This document shows positions 8,451 to 17,723 of a stretch of 64,000 bases of DNA, piece after piece. Position 1 is the stretch's first letter. Each line of letters opens with the position of its first letter. This DNA comes from Virgibacillus phasianinus (GTDB lineage Bacteria > Bacillota > Bacilli > Bacillales > Amphibacillaceae). Both the position numbers and the translations under genes were made by a program. The notes below the pieces were generated by a model that was not told where the DNA came from, did not search any database, and was given only the letters and a program-made list of their open reading frames with translations. Location: NCBI RefSeq assembly GCF_002216775.1, contig NZ_CP022315.1:3844001-3908000 (forward strand). Reading direction: 5' to 3'.

Positions 8451-10370
8451 TTGAAATACAACCGCTGGGATGATTCTAAGGTAGACACAAATCTTTTCCT
8501 GCAGTTACAGGACCTGACCACGATACTATCGGATAACCAGGACTTAAAATTCGAGTACAAGTATGGTTCATTCATCGATCTGATTGATGATGAGGTGACG
8601 GGCAGCCATTTCTGGGATGTGAATAATCAGACGATTAAGGAATCCGGTTACAAGACGGATGTATTTTTGCGTTCAATTGGAACCTTGCAACATTCGCATG
8701 TCCCCACCCTGAAAGGCTTTTTGGAAAATAACGTTGAATCCAGCCTGCCGAAGTTCACTATTCAATTCATGACGTTGCTGGAAGATTTGCGTCTGGAGGA
8801 AATCATTACAAAAGTGCGGCCAGGTACGAAGAAAGACTTCTCTGTCCGGAGAAATTACCTGAAGCACCATTTTCAGACTGAATTAACTGCGAATGTGACA
8901 CGGAGCAACCGGCTTGATGAATTATTTTGCCTCATTTATTTGTTGCTGCAGGCTGATTCCCCGGACCCTGTTTTCCCGAGGGCGAATGAACAGCAGCTTA
9001 ACAGTCTTGAGGAATTAAAACCGCTTCTCTACTCCTCTTTTGAGGCAAAAAGCACGGCCGACAGCATTAGGATCGCCGAGCAAGTCGCGGTCCAACTTGG
9101 GGAGCAGTACCGGGACATGACACATGACTATTTCACCTTCCCGATTTCACAAATCGAAAAGTATGAGCGGAATACCTTATTTGATGAATTGACGCGGACG
9201 GATGATTTGGCGAATGAGGACATAGAGGACGTGGACGACGAAAATAATGAATATATCGATGAACAGTTTTCCAGCTGGCATCGGGAAAATCAGAACAGTG
9301 ACCGCAAGCAAACGTTTCTGCAATTTGATTTGGAAGTCGGAACGAAAACAAACATTATGGGTGGCGGAACACGCGAAACGGAAGACGCTGATCAGGCTAT
9401 GGGAACCATCCAGGGGGCTTCCGGCCAAAGCGAGAAAAACGACTATTCGGAACTGGAATCACTCGAGAAACAGGCTGGAACGAAAGGAAAACAAACGACT
9501 GAATCTGCATATGGCGAGGAAAATAAAGATGCTGTCGCGATTGATAAAAGAGCCACGGCACCTTCCTGGGATGATGAACAGGCCTATCAGGAGACCGTTC
9601 ATTCGATCGAAACGTACAAACGCAAACTTGCGACCACCATTGAAAAAACGCTGGAACACAAAAAGAATGAACCGCGCCGCGACCTGCTTTTTGGCCGATT
9701 GTCCCATAACCTGCTGCCAGTTGTAATCGATGAAAACCCACGGGTATTTTATAAGAAAAATCAGGAATCAAAAAACATCGATGCCGTGTTCACCCTGCTT
9801 GTCGACTGTTCCGCCTCCATGCATAATAAAATGGATGAAACAAAACGGGGTATCGTGTTGTTCCATGAGGCGTTGAAGCAATTGAGGATCCCTCATTCCA
9901 TCGTCGGTTTCTGGGAGGATGCGAATGATGCGAAAGACACCTATCAGCCAAATTATTTTCACCGCATCCATTCCTACACGGATTCCGTTTATCAAAATGA
10001 TGGGGCGAAAATCATGCAGCTTGAGCCAGAGGAAGATAACCGTGACGGATTCAGCATTCGGGTGATGACCAAGGAATTAGCAGCCAGACGAGAAAAGAAC
10101 AAATTCCTGCTCGTATTTTCCGATGGCGAGCCAGCTGCCTGGAATTATGACCAAAATGGTATCGTCGACACGAACCTAGCCGTATCAGAAGCACGCAAAA
10201 AAGGCATTGATGTCATCGGTATGTTCTTAGCAGATGGCGGGATCGACGAGCGAGAAGACGAAACAATGAAAAACATCTACGGGAAAGAACGCCTAATGAT
10301 CCCAAGCGTATCCGAACTCCCCGAACACGTCGCACCACTACTGAAGCGACTGTTATTGAGGGTAGTGTAG
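8451..10370 (+). CDS. yojO: VWA-domain protein, partner of MoxR ATPase (YojO-like)
   Basis: 639 residues, matching the size I recall for B. subtilis YojO. TTG 8451 is the start because AAAGGAGG stands seven bases upstream. A helical N-terminal region (1-240) is followed by an acidic low-complexity linker (about 248-275) and a C-terminal von Willebrand A domain with the metal-binding motif DCSAS at 452-456 and FSDGEPAAW later. Such proteins work with MoxR ATPases (NorD with NorQ, CobT with CobS). A 149-nt gap without a terminator separates it from yojN. The stop codon touches a REP-like element. Confidence 0.88.
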   Translation: MKYNRWDDSKVDTNLFLQLQDLTTILSDNQDLKFEYKYGSFIDLIDDEVTGSHFWDVNNQTIKESGYKTDVFLRSIGTLQHSHVPTLKGFLENNVESSLPKFTIQFMTLLEDLRLEEIITKVRPGTKKDFSVRRNYLKHHFQTELTANVTRSNRLDELFCLIYLLLQADSPDPVFPRANEQQLNSLEELKPLLYSSFEAKSTADSIRIAEQVAVQLGEQYRDMTHDYFTFPISQIEKYERNTLFDELTRTDDLANEDIEDVDDENNEYIDEQFSSWHRENQNSDRKQTFLQFDLEVGTKTNIMGGGTRETEDADQAMGTIQGASGQSEKNDYSELESLEKQAGTKGKQTTESAYGEENKDAVAIDKRATAPSWDDEQAYQETVHSIETYKRKLATTIEKTLEHKKNEPRRDLLFGRLSHNLLPVVIDENPRVFYKKNQESKNIDAVFTLLVDCSASMHNKMDETKRGIVLFHEALKQLRIPHSIVGFWEDANDAKDTYQPNYFHRIHSYTDSVYQNDGAKIMQLEPEEDNRDGFSIRVMTKELAARREKNKFLLVFSDGEPAAWNYDQNGIVDTNLAVSEARKKGIDVIGMFLADGGIDEREDETMKNIYGKERLMIPSVSELPEHVAPLLKRLLLRVV

Positions 10371-10400
10371 CGGGACGCGGGGACAGGTCCCGCGTCCCGC
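10371..10400. repeat. REP-like element, copy after yojO (degenerate partner at 10471-10490)
   Basis: CGGGACGCGGGGACAGGTCC then CGCGTCCCGC starts at the base after the yojO stop. A partial copy, AGGACAAGGAACCTGCGTCC, lies at 10471-10490 on the far side of the terminator. Confidence 0.75.
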
Positions 10401-10430
10401 TGCACTGAACCGTCCAAGTGAAATACATAA

Positions 10431-10460
10431 GAAAAACCGGGCCATATCGCCCGGTTTTTC
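10431..10460. terminator. Bidirectional terminator between yojO and ycnI
   Basis: GAAAAACCGGGC and GCCCGGTTTTTC form a perfect 12-bp stem with a 6-nt loop and T runs on both strands, between convergent genes. Confidence 0.92.
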
Positions 10461-10497
10461 TTATTACTTCAGGACAAGGAACCTGCGTCCAAGCAGC

Positions 10498-11139
10498 TTA
10501 TGCCCGTTTGCGGAACAGGCCGATTAGTGCTAATAGGATTGCTATTACTGATAGGGAAATTGCTATCCAGTTGGTAGATCCTGATTCGGAACTGGAGCTG
10601 GTGTCTGTTTCTTCTTCCGCCGCTTCACTTGTGGTGGACTGTTCATGGTCTTCGTGCGATGAAACCGCATCCCCTTCTGAAATCTTTGTCACGGAAGCAG
10701 GTTTTTCCGAATCAGGAGATCCCGCCCATTCAACAACAGATCCATCATCATAAGTCTGCACCGCTTTCCAGCTAATTTGTCCGGGTTCACTGGGATTTGC
10801 TGCAATAAAGGCAAATTCAGTAAATTCATTCGGGCCAATTCCATCGTTCTTCGCTGTCCAAGTTACCGATTTTATCTATCCATCATCACCTTTTTCCAGC
10901 TTATAATCCCAATTGGCCATTGGCAGGACGGACACAAGACTCACGCCATCAGGTACCTGCAGCATCACCTTTGTGGTATGACTATCCTTTTCTACAGGGA
11001 CGCGCACCGCGTATTTTTCATAGGCATTCGTTGTGCTTTCACTTGGGTGCACCGTTACATGCGCTGACACCACAGTGGTCATTAATAACAAGAAAAACGC
11101 CGCAAATAATGGTATAAATAATTTACTTCTCTTCATCAT
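10498..11139 (-). pseudogene. ycnI: YcnI/DUF1775 copper-binding protein interrupted by one in-frame TAG
   Basis: Reading minus from ATG 11139 gives a signal peptide ending VVSA, then HVTVHPSESTTNAYEKYAVR typical of YcnI, with the mature N-terminal His that binds Cu(II) in this family. At 10876-10878 a TAG follows GDDG. The same frame continues without any shift as IKSVTWTAKNDGIGPNEFTEF through to a C-terminal membrane anchor and RKRA at 10498. One base change (for example AAG to TAG) explains it. Total 213 codons, normal length. Last gene of the ycnK-ytkA-ycnJ-ycnI operon. Mutation, sequencing error or readthrough cannot be told apart here. Confidence 0.85.
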
Positions 11140-11170
11140 TTAACTAAACCTCCATTAAAAAGATTTTTGT

Positions 11171-11233
11171 GGGACATGGGGACAGGCACCGTGTCCCGTG
11201 TTTTGGGACAGGGTGCCTGTCCCCATGTCCCGC
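11171..11233. repeat. Inverted pair of REP-like elements between ycnJ and ycnI
   Basis: GGGACATGGGGACAGGCACC at 11171 faces an opposed copy, GGGACAGGGTGCCTGTCCCC, from 11205. Together they can form a long hairpin inside the copper operon, which may lower ycnI expression. Confidence 0.8.
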
Positions 11234-11241
11234 CGACAACC

Positions 11242-12861
11242 CTATTTCCTGCCGGCGATAAACAGGTTGTCTGTCCATTGGGTTTTTTGGCCGCTTGGAT
11301 AGTTGGCGGTAATTTTCAGGTGCCAGGTTCCGGGCATGGTGAAGGGTAATTTCACGTGATATTCTCCTGGCTGCGTTTGCTTTGCGGTAAGTGGACCGGA
11401 TTTCATTCCGTGGTCCGGCATCACGATTTCAACCCGCAATTGTTCAGGTCTCTCCCCGTCGATTGCAGAAAGCCTGATAATCATTTGCTGTTCACCGACT
11501 TGTAATTGGTCAATACTGACCGCCGCCTCTGCCTGCGCCTGTTCCTGACTGGATGCCAATGTTTGATCGTACGACTCTACGGCGATTGGATACGCCGTCT
11601 GACTCATCCAAACTCCAATCAGAATAACAACTAAACCAATTATCCATTCCACCCGGATAACGCGGGGTGTTGCGAATGTCTTTCTTTTTTTCCACTTTAG
11701 TGTTTGAAAAACTGCCAAACCGATCATAACGGCGGTAAAGATAAGTTTAAACAGCAGCAATGTGCTCCACTGCATCCAATCGGTAACTACAGCCACCCAG
11801 CTTGTCTGCAGAAAGACCATGGTAATTCCGGATAGGACTACTAATCCAGTGGCAACCATCATCCTGTTTACGAAGAATGGCCTGAATTTTCCCCATGAAA
11901 CTTCACCACCGTGCTTCCTTTGCCAATAAATGAGCAAAATAACATAGCAAAGTGCACCAAGCCACAGAGCAATTGCCAGCTGGTGGATGATACGTGGAAT
12001 CAGGGCGATTAGCGGATTTTCCATTCCCCACACATGCCCTCCAAAGGCTGGAATAGCTGCTAGTGCTAGCCACAAAACCAAATACCAGCCACGGACCATT
12101 CCAGGAATAAACAGCAAAATCAAGGCAAATAACTGTGCAAACAGCATTAGGACGAAAGGAAAATCAAGTAATAAGTCCCATCTTCCTTGCAAGACCGTTT
12201 GCATCATTCCCGGTGGAAGCGAGGCTGCGTAAAAAGCCAGTTCAGCAATCGTTGCTAAGACCAGGATTACGGCTCCAATTCGCCGCCCCCTTCGAAATAG
12301 GGTACTGTTACTTGGATACCCGCGTCTTTCAGCCAACCAGGCAAACAAGAAATACCCGGCACCAAGGAGCAGTAACCCTTGAGCAATCGTGCGAGCTATT
12401 ATAAGCGGCACCTTAGAGTCACCAGCACTTGTGGCCGATTCAACCCCGCCTGCTGTTGCTTCACCGACCGCAAAAGAGTATGAACCGCTAACCGGATGAC
12501 CATCCAACGAGACGATGCTCCATTTAACGGTGTAAGTCCCCTGGTCCAGTTTCGGAAGCGAAAATTCCAGTGTTGGGGATCTTTCACCTTCCTCGTCCGG
12601 ATGCCCTGAAAAAACAGGATTTGCATTCCAATCGTAAATCGTCACAGAAGCCAGCTCCTGTTCGATTGGCTCACTGAAATGCAGCTTTAGGGCAGGGGGT
12701 GACTTCTCTGTAACAACCCTTTCCGCGGGAGTAGACTCTAGTAAACCTGAATGTGCTTGAACCGCCGGAACATGCATGAAAACAAAATATAATCCGATAC
12801 ATAAGGCAGCAATTTTAATAAAATAAGTCACCATTTTTTTCTGGCTTAAAATAACAAACAC
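11242..12861 (-). CDS. ycnJ: CopC-CopD fusion, copper uptake/resistance protein
   Basis: 539 residues, close to B. subtilis YcnJ. A signal peptide ends PAVQA, followed by AHSGLLESTPAE, the CopC start whose first histidine binds copper. The CopC domain ends near residue 140 (SGSYSFAVGEA). About eight membrane segments form the CopD part, and an extracytoplasmic C-terminal domain (DHGMKSGPLTAKQTQPGEY) resembles the YtkA/FixH fold. Implicated in copper import in B. subtilis under YcnK control. The start is uncertain: GTG 12861 overlaps the GGGGAGG site, and ATG 12834 has no good site. Confidence 0.9.
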   Translation of the reverse strand: MFVILSQKKMVTYFIKIAALCIGLYFVFMHVPAVQAHSGLLESTPAERVVTEKSPPALKLHFSEPIEQELASVTIYDWNANPVFSGHPDEEGERSPTLEFSLPKLDQGTYTVKWSIVSLDGHPVSGSYSFAVGEATAGGVESATSAGDSKVPLIIARTIAQGLLLLGAGYFLFAWLAERRGYPSNSTLFRRGRRIGAVILVLATIAELAFYAASLPPGMMQTVLQGRWDLLLDFPFVLMLFAQLFALILLFIPGMVRGWYLVLWLALAAIPAFGGHVWGMENPLIALIPRIIHQLAIALWLGALCYVILLIYWQRKHGGEVSWGKFRPFFVNRMMVATGLVVLSGITMVFLQTSWVAVVTDWMQWSTLLLFKLIFTAVMIGLAVFQTLKWKKRKTFATPRVIRVEWIIGLVVILIGVWMSQTAYPIAVESYDQTLASSQEQAQAEAAVSIDQLQVGEQQMIIRLSAIDGERPEQLRVEIVMPDHGMKSGPLTAKQTQPGEYHVKLPFTMPGTWHLKITANYPSGQKTQWTDNLFIAGRK

Positions 12862-12890
12862 CTCCCCGCCTGTTTTCTTTCCTCAAATAA

Positions 12891-13301
12891 TCATTCACCT
12901 GCCTTGGCATCACCAACCGTAATTGACTTTTTCGGCATTGTATGTAGATCTTTCGCTGTCGTGTGCGCGTACATCTCGTAAACACCCTTATGGTCAAAAG
13001 ATACATCAGCTGTGTATGTGCCATCACCATTGTTTGTCGCTTTCAGTTTGGTGCTGCTATCTTCGTTTCCTTTTTCCCAGTACTCGAACTCGACTTTATC
13101 AGCATCCTTCACTTGTTCGCCGCCATATGTAACGATTGCTTTTAATTCTACTGTTTCTCCAACATCAGCAGTTTCGGGCACTGCAAATTCTACCTCAAGC
13201 ATTTTTATTTCGTCTGTTCCAGATTCCTCATCATTGTTCGTACATGCAGCAAGTAAAGCAATTGCCGAAATCAGCACGAACAACCAAACTTTCTTCCTCA
13301 T
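12891..13301 (-). CDS. YtkA/FixH-like lipoprotein
   Basis: 136-residue secreted lipoprotein: basic start MRKKVW, hydrophobic core, lipobox LLAAC with the modified Cys at residue 20, then an acidic linker and a beta-rich YtkA-like domain (PETADVGETVELKAIVTYGG ... GDGTYTADVSFDHKGVYEM). Placed between ycnK and ycnJ, so it is probably copper-regulated and could bind or pass copper, or act in oxidase assembly as FixH-like proteins do. Good GGAGG site at the start. Confidence 0.85.
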   Translation of the reverse strand: MRKKVWLFVLISAIALLAACTNNDEESGTDEIKMLEVEFAVPETADVGETVELKAIVTYGGEQVKDADKVEFEYWEKGNEDSSTKLKATNNGDGTYTADVSFDHKGVYEMYAHTTAKDLHTMPKKSITVGDAKAGE

Positions 13302-13325
13302 CTTGTTCCCTCCTTAATCCGTCAT

Positions 13326-13916
13326 TTAGCTTTCTTGTTTACCACAGCAATGATCGTTCCCGGTCATTTTTTGAAAAATAACCTCCATTGCTTCACTGAA
13401 TCCGTACACGTCACCGCCGAACCCTTTCACAAAATTATCTGCGTGTTCTTTCCGTTCAAATGTCAGCACCTGTGGATGACAACAGCCCATTTCAACTGAT
13501 GCACCCATTACGTACCATGCCAAAGAGGCACTAATCGTTGTTTGCTTAAAAAAGTCAGGGCAAATTGCTTGGATTACGTCATTGCCCAGTTGGCGATGGC
13601 GGAGCAGCCCGCAATGCGCACAGCATGTCATCTCAATTTTGTTATCTGACAGGATAAGTCGATAAGCCAAACGTTCATTAATTTTTCGACTGCAAAAAAC
13701 ACACGTATCCGAATTTGAACTTTTAACTGATTGTTCCGGAGCTAGGGTGATGCCGCCAAACGTTTTCATAATTATTCCTTTATCAATCAGCGGCTTTAAA
13801 TCTCGATGTATGGTCATTTCTGAAACCCCAAGCATCGCACTTAACTCGGATATTTTCACATTTTGTTTTTCCTGAATCAATGCTTTGATTCGATTTTGCC
13901 GTTCCAGTGGTAACAT
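13326..13916 (-). CDS. ycnK: Copper-responsive repressor YcnK (DeoR HTH plus NosL-like domain)
   Basis: With ATG 13916 (GGGAGGGG four bases upstream) the protein has 196 residues, as expected for YcnK. An N-terminal DeoR-type helix-turn-helix (ISELSAMLGVSEMTIHRDL) precedes a NosL-like metal-sensing domain with Cys pairs CVFCSRK and CCAHCG and a later CCHPQV. In B. subtilis YcnK represses ycnJ when copper is plentiful. First gene of this operon and divergent from ctaG-copA; the shared 214-bp gap holds repeated TAACA sites. Confidence 0.93.
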   Translation of the reverse strand: MLPLERQNRIKALIQEKQNVKISELSAMLGVSEMTIHRDLKPLIDKGIIMKTFGGITLAPEQSVKSSNSDTCVFCSRKINERLAYRLILSDNKIEMTCCAHCGLLRHRQLGNDVIQAICPDFFKQTTISASLAWYVMGASVEMGCCHPQVLTFERKEHADNFVKGFGGDVYGFSEAMEVIFQKMTGNDHCCGKQES

Positions 13917-13949
13917 ATTTCCCCTCCCAACTGAGATTTTGATGATTTT

Positions 13950-14070
13950 TAACATAAATAAACAATCCTTAACATAAATATACCTGCTAACATGCTGTTA
14001 ATCAATGAATAGTTTGTGGACAATCTTTGTCAGGATTGTTGCAATTAAAAAGTCATGTTATTTCTTGTTA
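13950..14070. promoter_or_regulatory. Cluster of TAACA/TGTTA half-sites, candidate YcnK operators
   Basis: TTAACATAAATA occurs twice exactly 20 bp apart (13949-13960, 13969-13980), followed by the palindrome TAACATGCTGTTA (13988-14000). TGTTA is repeated 10 bp apart at 14056-14060 and 14066-14070. Spacing by whole helical turns in a divergent regulator promoter suggests protein binding; assignment to YcnK is inference. Confidence 0.45.
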
Positions 14071-14130
14071 TAAATCACCTAACCAATCATACGCTATATA
14101 TAGGAAATATTCATAGTGTGGAGGGATGAC

Positions 14131-14943
14131 ATGTTATTCAGGGTGTTGCTTGCTGGACAGCTGACATGGAGTATTCCTTTATTGACAGCCCTTGTTGGAA
14201 TTGCCGTTTTGTATGTTTTTTTACGAAGGCGGTTGACAACCAGAAAACGAGATGATCTGCAGCCACTTTTCTTTTTCACTGGTTTAGGTTTGTTATATCT
14301 GATGATTGGCAGTCCTTTATCATCTATCAGCCACCTCTCATTCAGTCTGCATATGGTGCAAATGAGCATGCTTTACTTTATTATTCCTCCCCTTATTTTG
14401 CTTGGAATTCCAACCAACGTATATACCCGAATCATCACATTTCACTGGATAAAAAAATGTAAGAACCTGTTGTTCCCTAAAATTGCGCTTTATACGTTTG
14501 CAATATTATTTCTGATCTACCATTTACCAGTTACATTAACGATTTTTTCGCAAAGTTCATTGATTCAAAATGGCTATTTAATCATGCTGTTTGGATTATC
14601 CTTTGGGATGTGGTGGCCAATTGTTTCACCGGAATGGGAGCAGCGATTCAATAAAGAACAAAAGAAACGGTATGCATTGCTGAGCGGCATGGTATTAATG
14701 CCTGCATGTCTATTGTTCATCGTAAACGCCTTACTGGATGGCGGCAACAATCCTTTTGTTACGCAAATCACTTCTCATCTTTGTACACCCGCCCAGTCTG
14801 GTACCTTCACCGTACTTCCCCCACCATTCAACACAACGTTTGATCAATTGCTGGCCGGTATTTTCATGCTGGGAATGCATAAATTTGGGCTGGTTCTGAC
14901 ATTCAAACTTGGTAATAAAGTTATCGAACAGCCCGAGTCCTAA
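14131..14943 (+). CDS. ctaG: CtaG-family cytochrome c oxidase assembly / copper membrane protein
   Basis: 270 residues with about seven membrane helices and the Bacillus caa3_CtaG pattern (SPLSSISHLSFSLHMVQMSM, PPLILLGIPTN, MWWPIVSPEWEQ, PFNTTFDQLLAGIFM). In B. subtilis CtaG is needed for active caa3 oxidase, and the family is thought to handle copper. ATG 14131 is chosen because GGAGGGATGAC precedes it; the ATG at 14116 lies before that site. Upstream of copA on the same strand and divergent from ycnK, so it belongs to the copper locus. Confidence 0.87.
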   Translation: MLFRVLLAGQLTWSIPLLTALVGIAVLYVFLRRRLTTRKRDDLQPLFFFTGLGLLYLMIGSPLSSISHLSFSLHMVQMSMLYFIIPPLILLGIPTNVYTRIITFHWIKKCKNLLFPKIALYTFAILFLIYHLPVTLTIFSQSSLIQNGYLIMLFGLSFGMWWPIVSPEWEQRFNKEQKKRYALLSGMVLMPACLLFIVNALLDGGNNPFVTQITSHLCTPAQSGTFTVLPPPFNTTFDQLLAGIFMLGMHKFGLVLTFKLGNKVIEQPES

Positions 14944-15015
14944 GTCAGCTGTTCTAAACGAAATGCATGATTAATAGACTGTACCATTATTATCAAAAAG
15001 CTGGTGACAACTGTT

Positions 15016-17196
15016 ATGGATGAAACAACCTATTTGGATGTTAAAGGAATGCATTGTGCAGCCTGTGCGACACGAATCGAAAAAGCAGTGTCAAAACTAG
15101 ATGGCGTAACGGAGATAAACGTTAATTTAGCGACTGAAAAAGGTCGCGTAACGTTTAACAAAAATCGGACAACCCTATCTGATATCATTAATCGAATTAA
15201 TAAAATAGGATTTGAAGCAAAGAAGGTAATCCAAAATACGGCCCAATCAGAAAGTGAAAAACGGAAAGAAATAACGGTTCTCAAGTGGAACTTCATTGTT
15301 TCAGCACTGCTCACTTTCCCATTGGCCTGGGCGATGTTCGCGCATTTTCATTTTATTTCTTTCATTAAAGTGCCAGCGTTATTTACCTACCCATTATTCC
15401 AATTTGCCCTAACCATTCCAATCCAGTTTATCATCGGATTTCAATTTTACGAACGGGCTTGGAGAGCACTGAGGAGCGGTAGTGCAAACATGGATGTTCT
15501 AGTTGTACTTAGTACATCCGCCGCCTTCTTCTACAGTCATTATTTAACGTTCACTTCATCAAATTCGACTGTGCTGTACTATGAAACTAGCGCATTTATC
15601 ATTACCTTCATCCTGCTCGGAAAGTTATTGGAAGCGAAGACAAAATGGAGCACCACAGAAGCCATCAAAAAACTTTACCAGCTGCAAACGAAAACCGCAA
15701 CAGTCTATGTAGAGGGAAAAGAATACAAGTCACCTGTTGATCACCTGTTACCCGGTGACATAATCATCCTTAAACCTGGAGAAAAAGTTCCAATTGATGG
15801 CAAGGTTATCGAAGGGAATTCAATGATTGATGAGTCCCTGTTAACTGGGGAAAGTCTACCAGCTAGCAAGCATTTAGGTTCTAACGTATATGCAGGGACC
15901 ATCAATCAAAACGGGTTACTAAAGTTCCAGGTAACGAAACGAGATTCTGAGACTATGTTGTCACAAATTATTCGTATTGTTGAGGAAGCCCAGGGATCAA
16001 AGGCACCGATTCAGCACATAGCAGATAAAGTTACGGCTATTTTTGTTCCCATCGTAATCATCATTGCCCTTTTCACTTTTGCAGCATGGTATACAACTTT
16101 TCAACCTGGTGATTTTAATGAAGCATTAGAAAAGGTCATCGCCGTTTTAATCGTTGCCTGCCCCTGCGCCCTAGGACTTGCAACACCGACCTCCGTTATG
16201 GTCGGGAGTGGACGGGCTGCGCAATCAGGGATCCTTTTTAAAGAAGGGGGATTTCTTGAACTATTAGGCAGATGCAAAACCGTAGTCCTTGATAAAACAG
16301 GAACGCTTACCAAAGGGGTACCGCAAATAACCGATATTTATGTGGAGCATTTAAGTAGAAATGCGTTTTTGGAAATCATCGGCGCAGCGGAAATTGGCTC
16401 CGGCCACCCCGTAGCCAATGCGATTGTTCATGAGGTGAAAACGAAAATTCATTCCCTGCCAAAAGCACATGACGTTCTTTCGATACCAGGGTATGGTGTG
16501 AAAGCGACTGTATATGGGAAACAAGTTGTTATTGCCAACCCAAGCTATTTCCAAAAAAATGATCAAGGCTTGCACTCAGAGGCAGATAGTCTCGTTGCAA
16601 AGCTTGAAGCAGAAGGGAAAACAGTGATGATTGCCTTCATCGATTCACGTTTTGCCGGGATTATTGCGGTTGCTGATGAATTAAAAACATCCTCGATCGT
16701 CGCTGTATCCCAATTAAAACAACTTGGCCTAGATGTCATCATGTTATCGGGGGATAATCGGAATTCATGCAAGACCGCGGCAAAAAAAGCTGGGATAAAA
16801 AAATATCAATCAGAGGTGACACCACAAGACAAAGCTTCCATCATCAGTCAGTTACAGCAAAATGGAAATGGTGTTATAATGGTGGGAGACGGCATTAATG
16901 ATGCCCCCGCACTTGCGGTCGCAGACATCGGAGTTGCGATTGGCACAGGCTCCGATATTGCTATCGAATCAGGCGACATAACCATCATCAAAGGCGATTT
17001 AACCCGGCTAGTTGATGCCATCACCATAAGCAAAAAAACGATGAAAAACATCAAACAAAATCTTCTGTGGGCATTTCTATACAACATCATCATGATCCCA
17101 TTCGCCATGCTCGGCTTTCTCGCCCCATGGCTAGCAGGAGCAGCAATGGCCATCAGCTCCGTCACCGTAGTCCTAAACTCACTCAGGCTGAAATAG
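15016..17196 (+). CDS. copA: Copper-exporting P1B-type ATPase with a single HMA domain
   Basis: About 726 residues from ATG 15016 (GGTGA eight bases upstream). An N-terminal heavy-metal domain has GMHCAACATR (Cys14, Cys17); B. subtilis CopA has two such domains, so this one is shorter. The rest has the Cu(I) channel motif CPCALGLATP, phosphorylation site DKTGTLT, SGHPVAN, TGES and hinge GDGINDAPAL. It exports cytosolic copper across the membrane. No copZ or csoR is visible nearby; the divergent ycnK suggests shared copper control. Confidence 0.94.
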   Translation: MDETTYLDVKGMHCAACATRIEKAVSKLDGVTEINVNLATEKGRVTFNKNRTTLSDIINRINKIGFEAKKVIQNTAQSESEKRKEITVLKWNFIVSALLTFPLAWAMFAHFHFISFIKVPALFTYPLFQFALTIPIQFIIGFQFYERAWRALRSGSANMDVLVVLSTSAAFFYSHYLTFTSSNSTVLYYETSAFIITFILLGKLLEAKTKWSTTEAIKKLYQLQTKTATVYVEGKEYKSPVDHLLPGDIIILKPGEKVPIDGKVIEGNSMIDESLLTGESLPASKHLGSNVYAGTINQNGLLKFQVTKRDSETMLSQIIRIVEEAQGSKAPIQHIADKVTAIFVPIVIIIALFTFAAWYTTFQPGDFNEALEKVIAVLIVACPCALGLATPTSVMVGSGRAAQSGILFKEGGFLELLGRCKTVVLDKTGTLTKGVPQITDIYVEHLSRNAFLEIIGAAEIGSGHPVANAIVHEVKTKIHSLPKAHDVLSIPGYGVKATVYGKQVVIANPSYFQKNDQGLHSEADSLVAKLEAEGKTVMIAFIDSRFAGIIAVADELKTSSIVAVSQLKQLGLDVIMLSGDNRNSCKTAAKKAGIKKYQSEVTPQDKASIISQLQQNGNGVIMVGDGINDAPALAVADIGVAIGTGSDIAIESGDITIIKGDLTRLVDAITISKKTMKNIKQNLLWAFLYNIIMIPFAMLGFLAPWLAGAAMAISSVTVVLNSLRLK

Positions 17197-17254
17197 CTGG
17201 GCCTCAGTTTTTTTTGCCCGGCGCGGGTCAGGGGTTTTTCGGTGAGTCTAATGT

Positions 17255-17281
17255 GGGTCGGAGGGACAGGTCCCCCGTCCC
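17255..17281. repeat. REP-like element downstream of copA
   Basis: GGGTCGGAGGGACAGGTCCC then CCGTCCC, 59 nt after the copA stop. The preceding stretch also has T runs that may terminate copA transcription. Confidence 0.75.
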
Positions 17282-17337
17282 ACGATGTTGCATGTATGAA
17301 TATATTTACCAATACGAACCAAAGTGGAGGTTAGCAG

Positions 17338-17676
17338 ATGGATAAGGATCGGGAATATCGTGATTTCATTGGTGAGATGATTGAGGCATCAGGGAAAAAG
17401 GATGAATTCAAGGGCAATGGGAAGCCATTACCGAAAGATTATATGAAGCGGGATGTATTCCAAAACTTTCAAAAGACCGCAAAAGATGCCGGCTTCCTGC
17501 CGCCCTGGTTAAAGCTGCAGAAAGAAATCTCGCTATTAGTCCATGCTGCTGAAACGGAATCTGACATAGAAGCCATTAATAAAAAAATACGCAAACACAA
17601 CGGTATGTGCCCTGCACCTATGCAGAAAAGACTAGTAACGTTGAATAATTTGGAGAAGGCTAAAGAAATATGGTGA
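17338..17676 (+). CDS. DUF1992 (DnaJC28-like conserved) protein
   Basis: 112 residues. The core GNGKPLPKDYMKRDVFQNFQ and AGFLPPWLKLQKEI is the DUF1992 signature, named after the conserved domain of DnaJ-homologue C28; there is no J domain. Molecular function unknown. ATG 17338 follows GTGGAGG. Single gene ending at a bidirectional terminator. Confidence 0.85.
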   Translation: MDKDREYRDFIGEMIEASGKKDEFKGNGKPLPKDYMKRDVFQNFQKTAKDAGFLPPWLKLQKEISLLVHAAETESDIEAINKKIRKHNGMCPAPMQKRLVTLNNLEKAKEIW

Positions 17677-17723
17677 AGGCTATAAAATTGTCAGTGCAGC
17701 CTGATCTGAAAATGGAAGTTAAA

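Noticed and set aside
9247-9771. Long open frames on both strands inside the VWA gene (e.g. 159 residues plus, 124 residues minus)
   Set aside because: They lie wholly inside yojO, have no ribosome sites and read as Arg/Phe-rich shadows of its acidic coding sequence.
10498-10761. Separate small gene downstream of ycnI
   Set aside because: It continues ycnI in the same frame after the amber codon; its apparent ATG is an internal position without a ribosome site.
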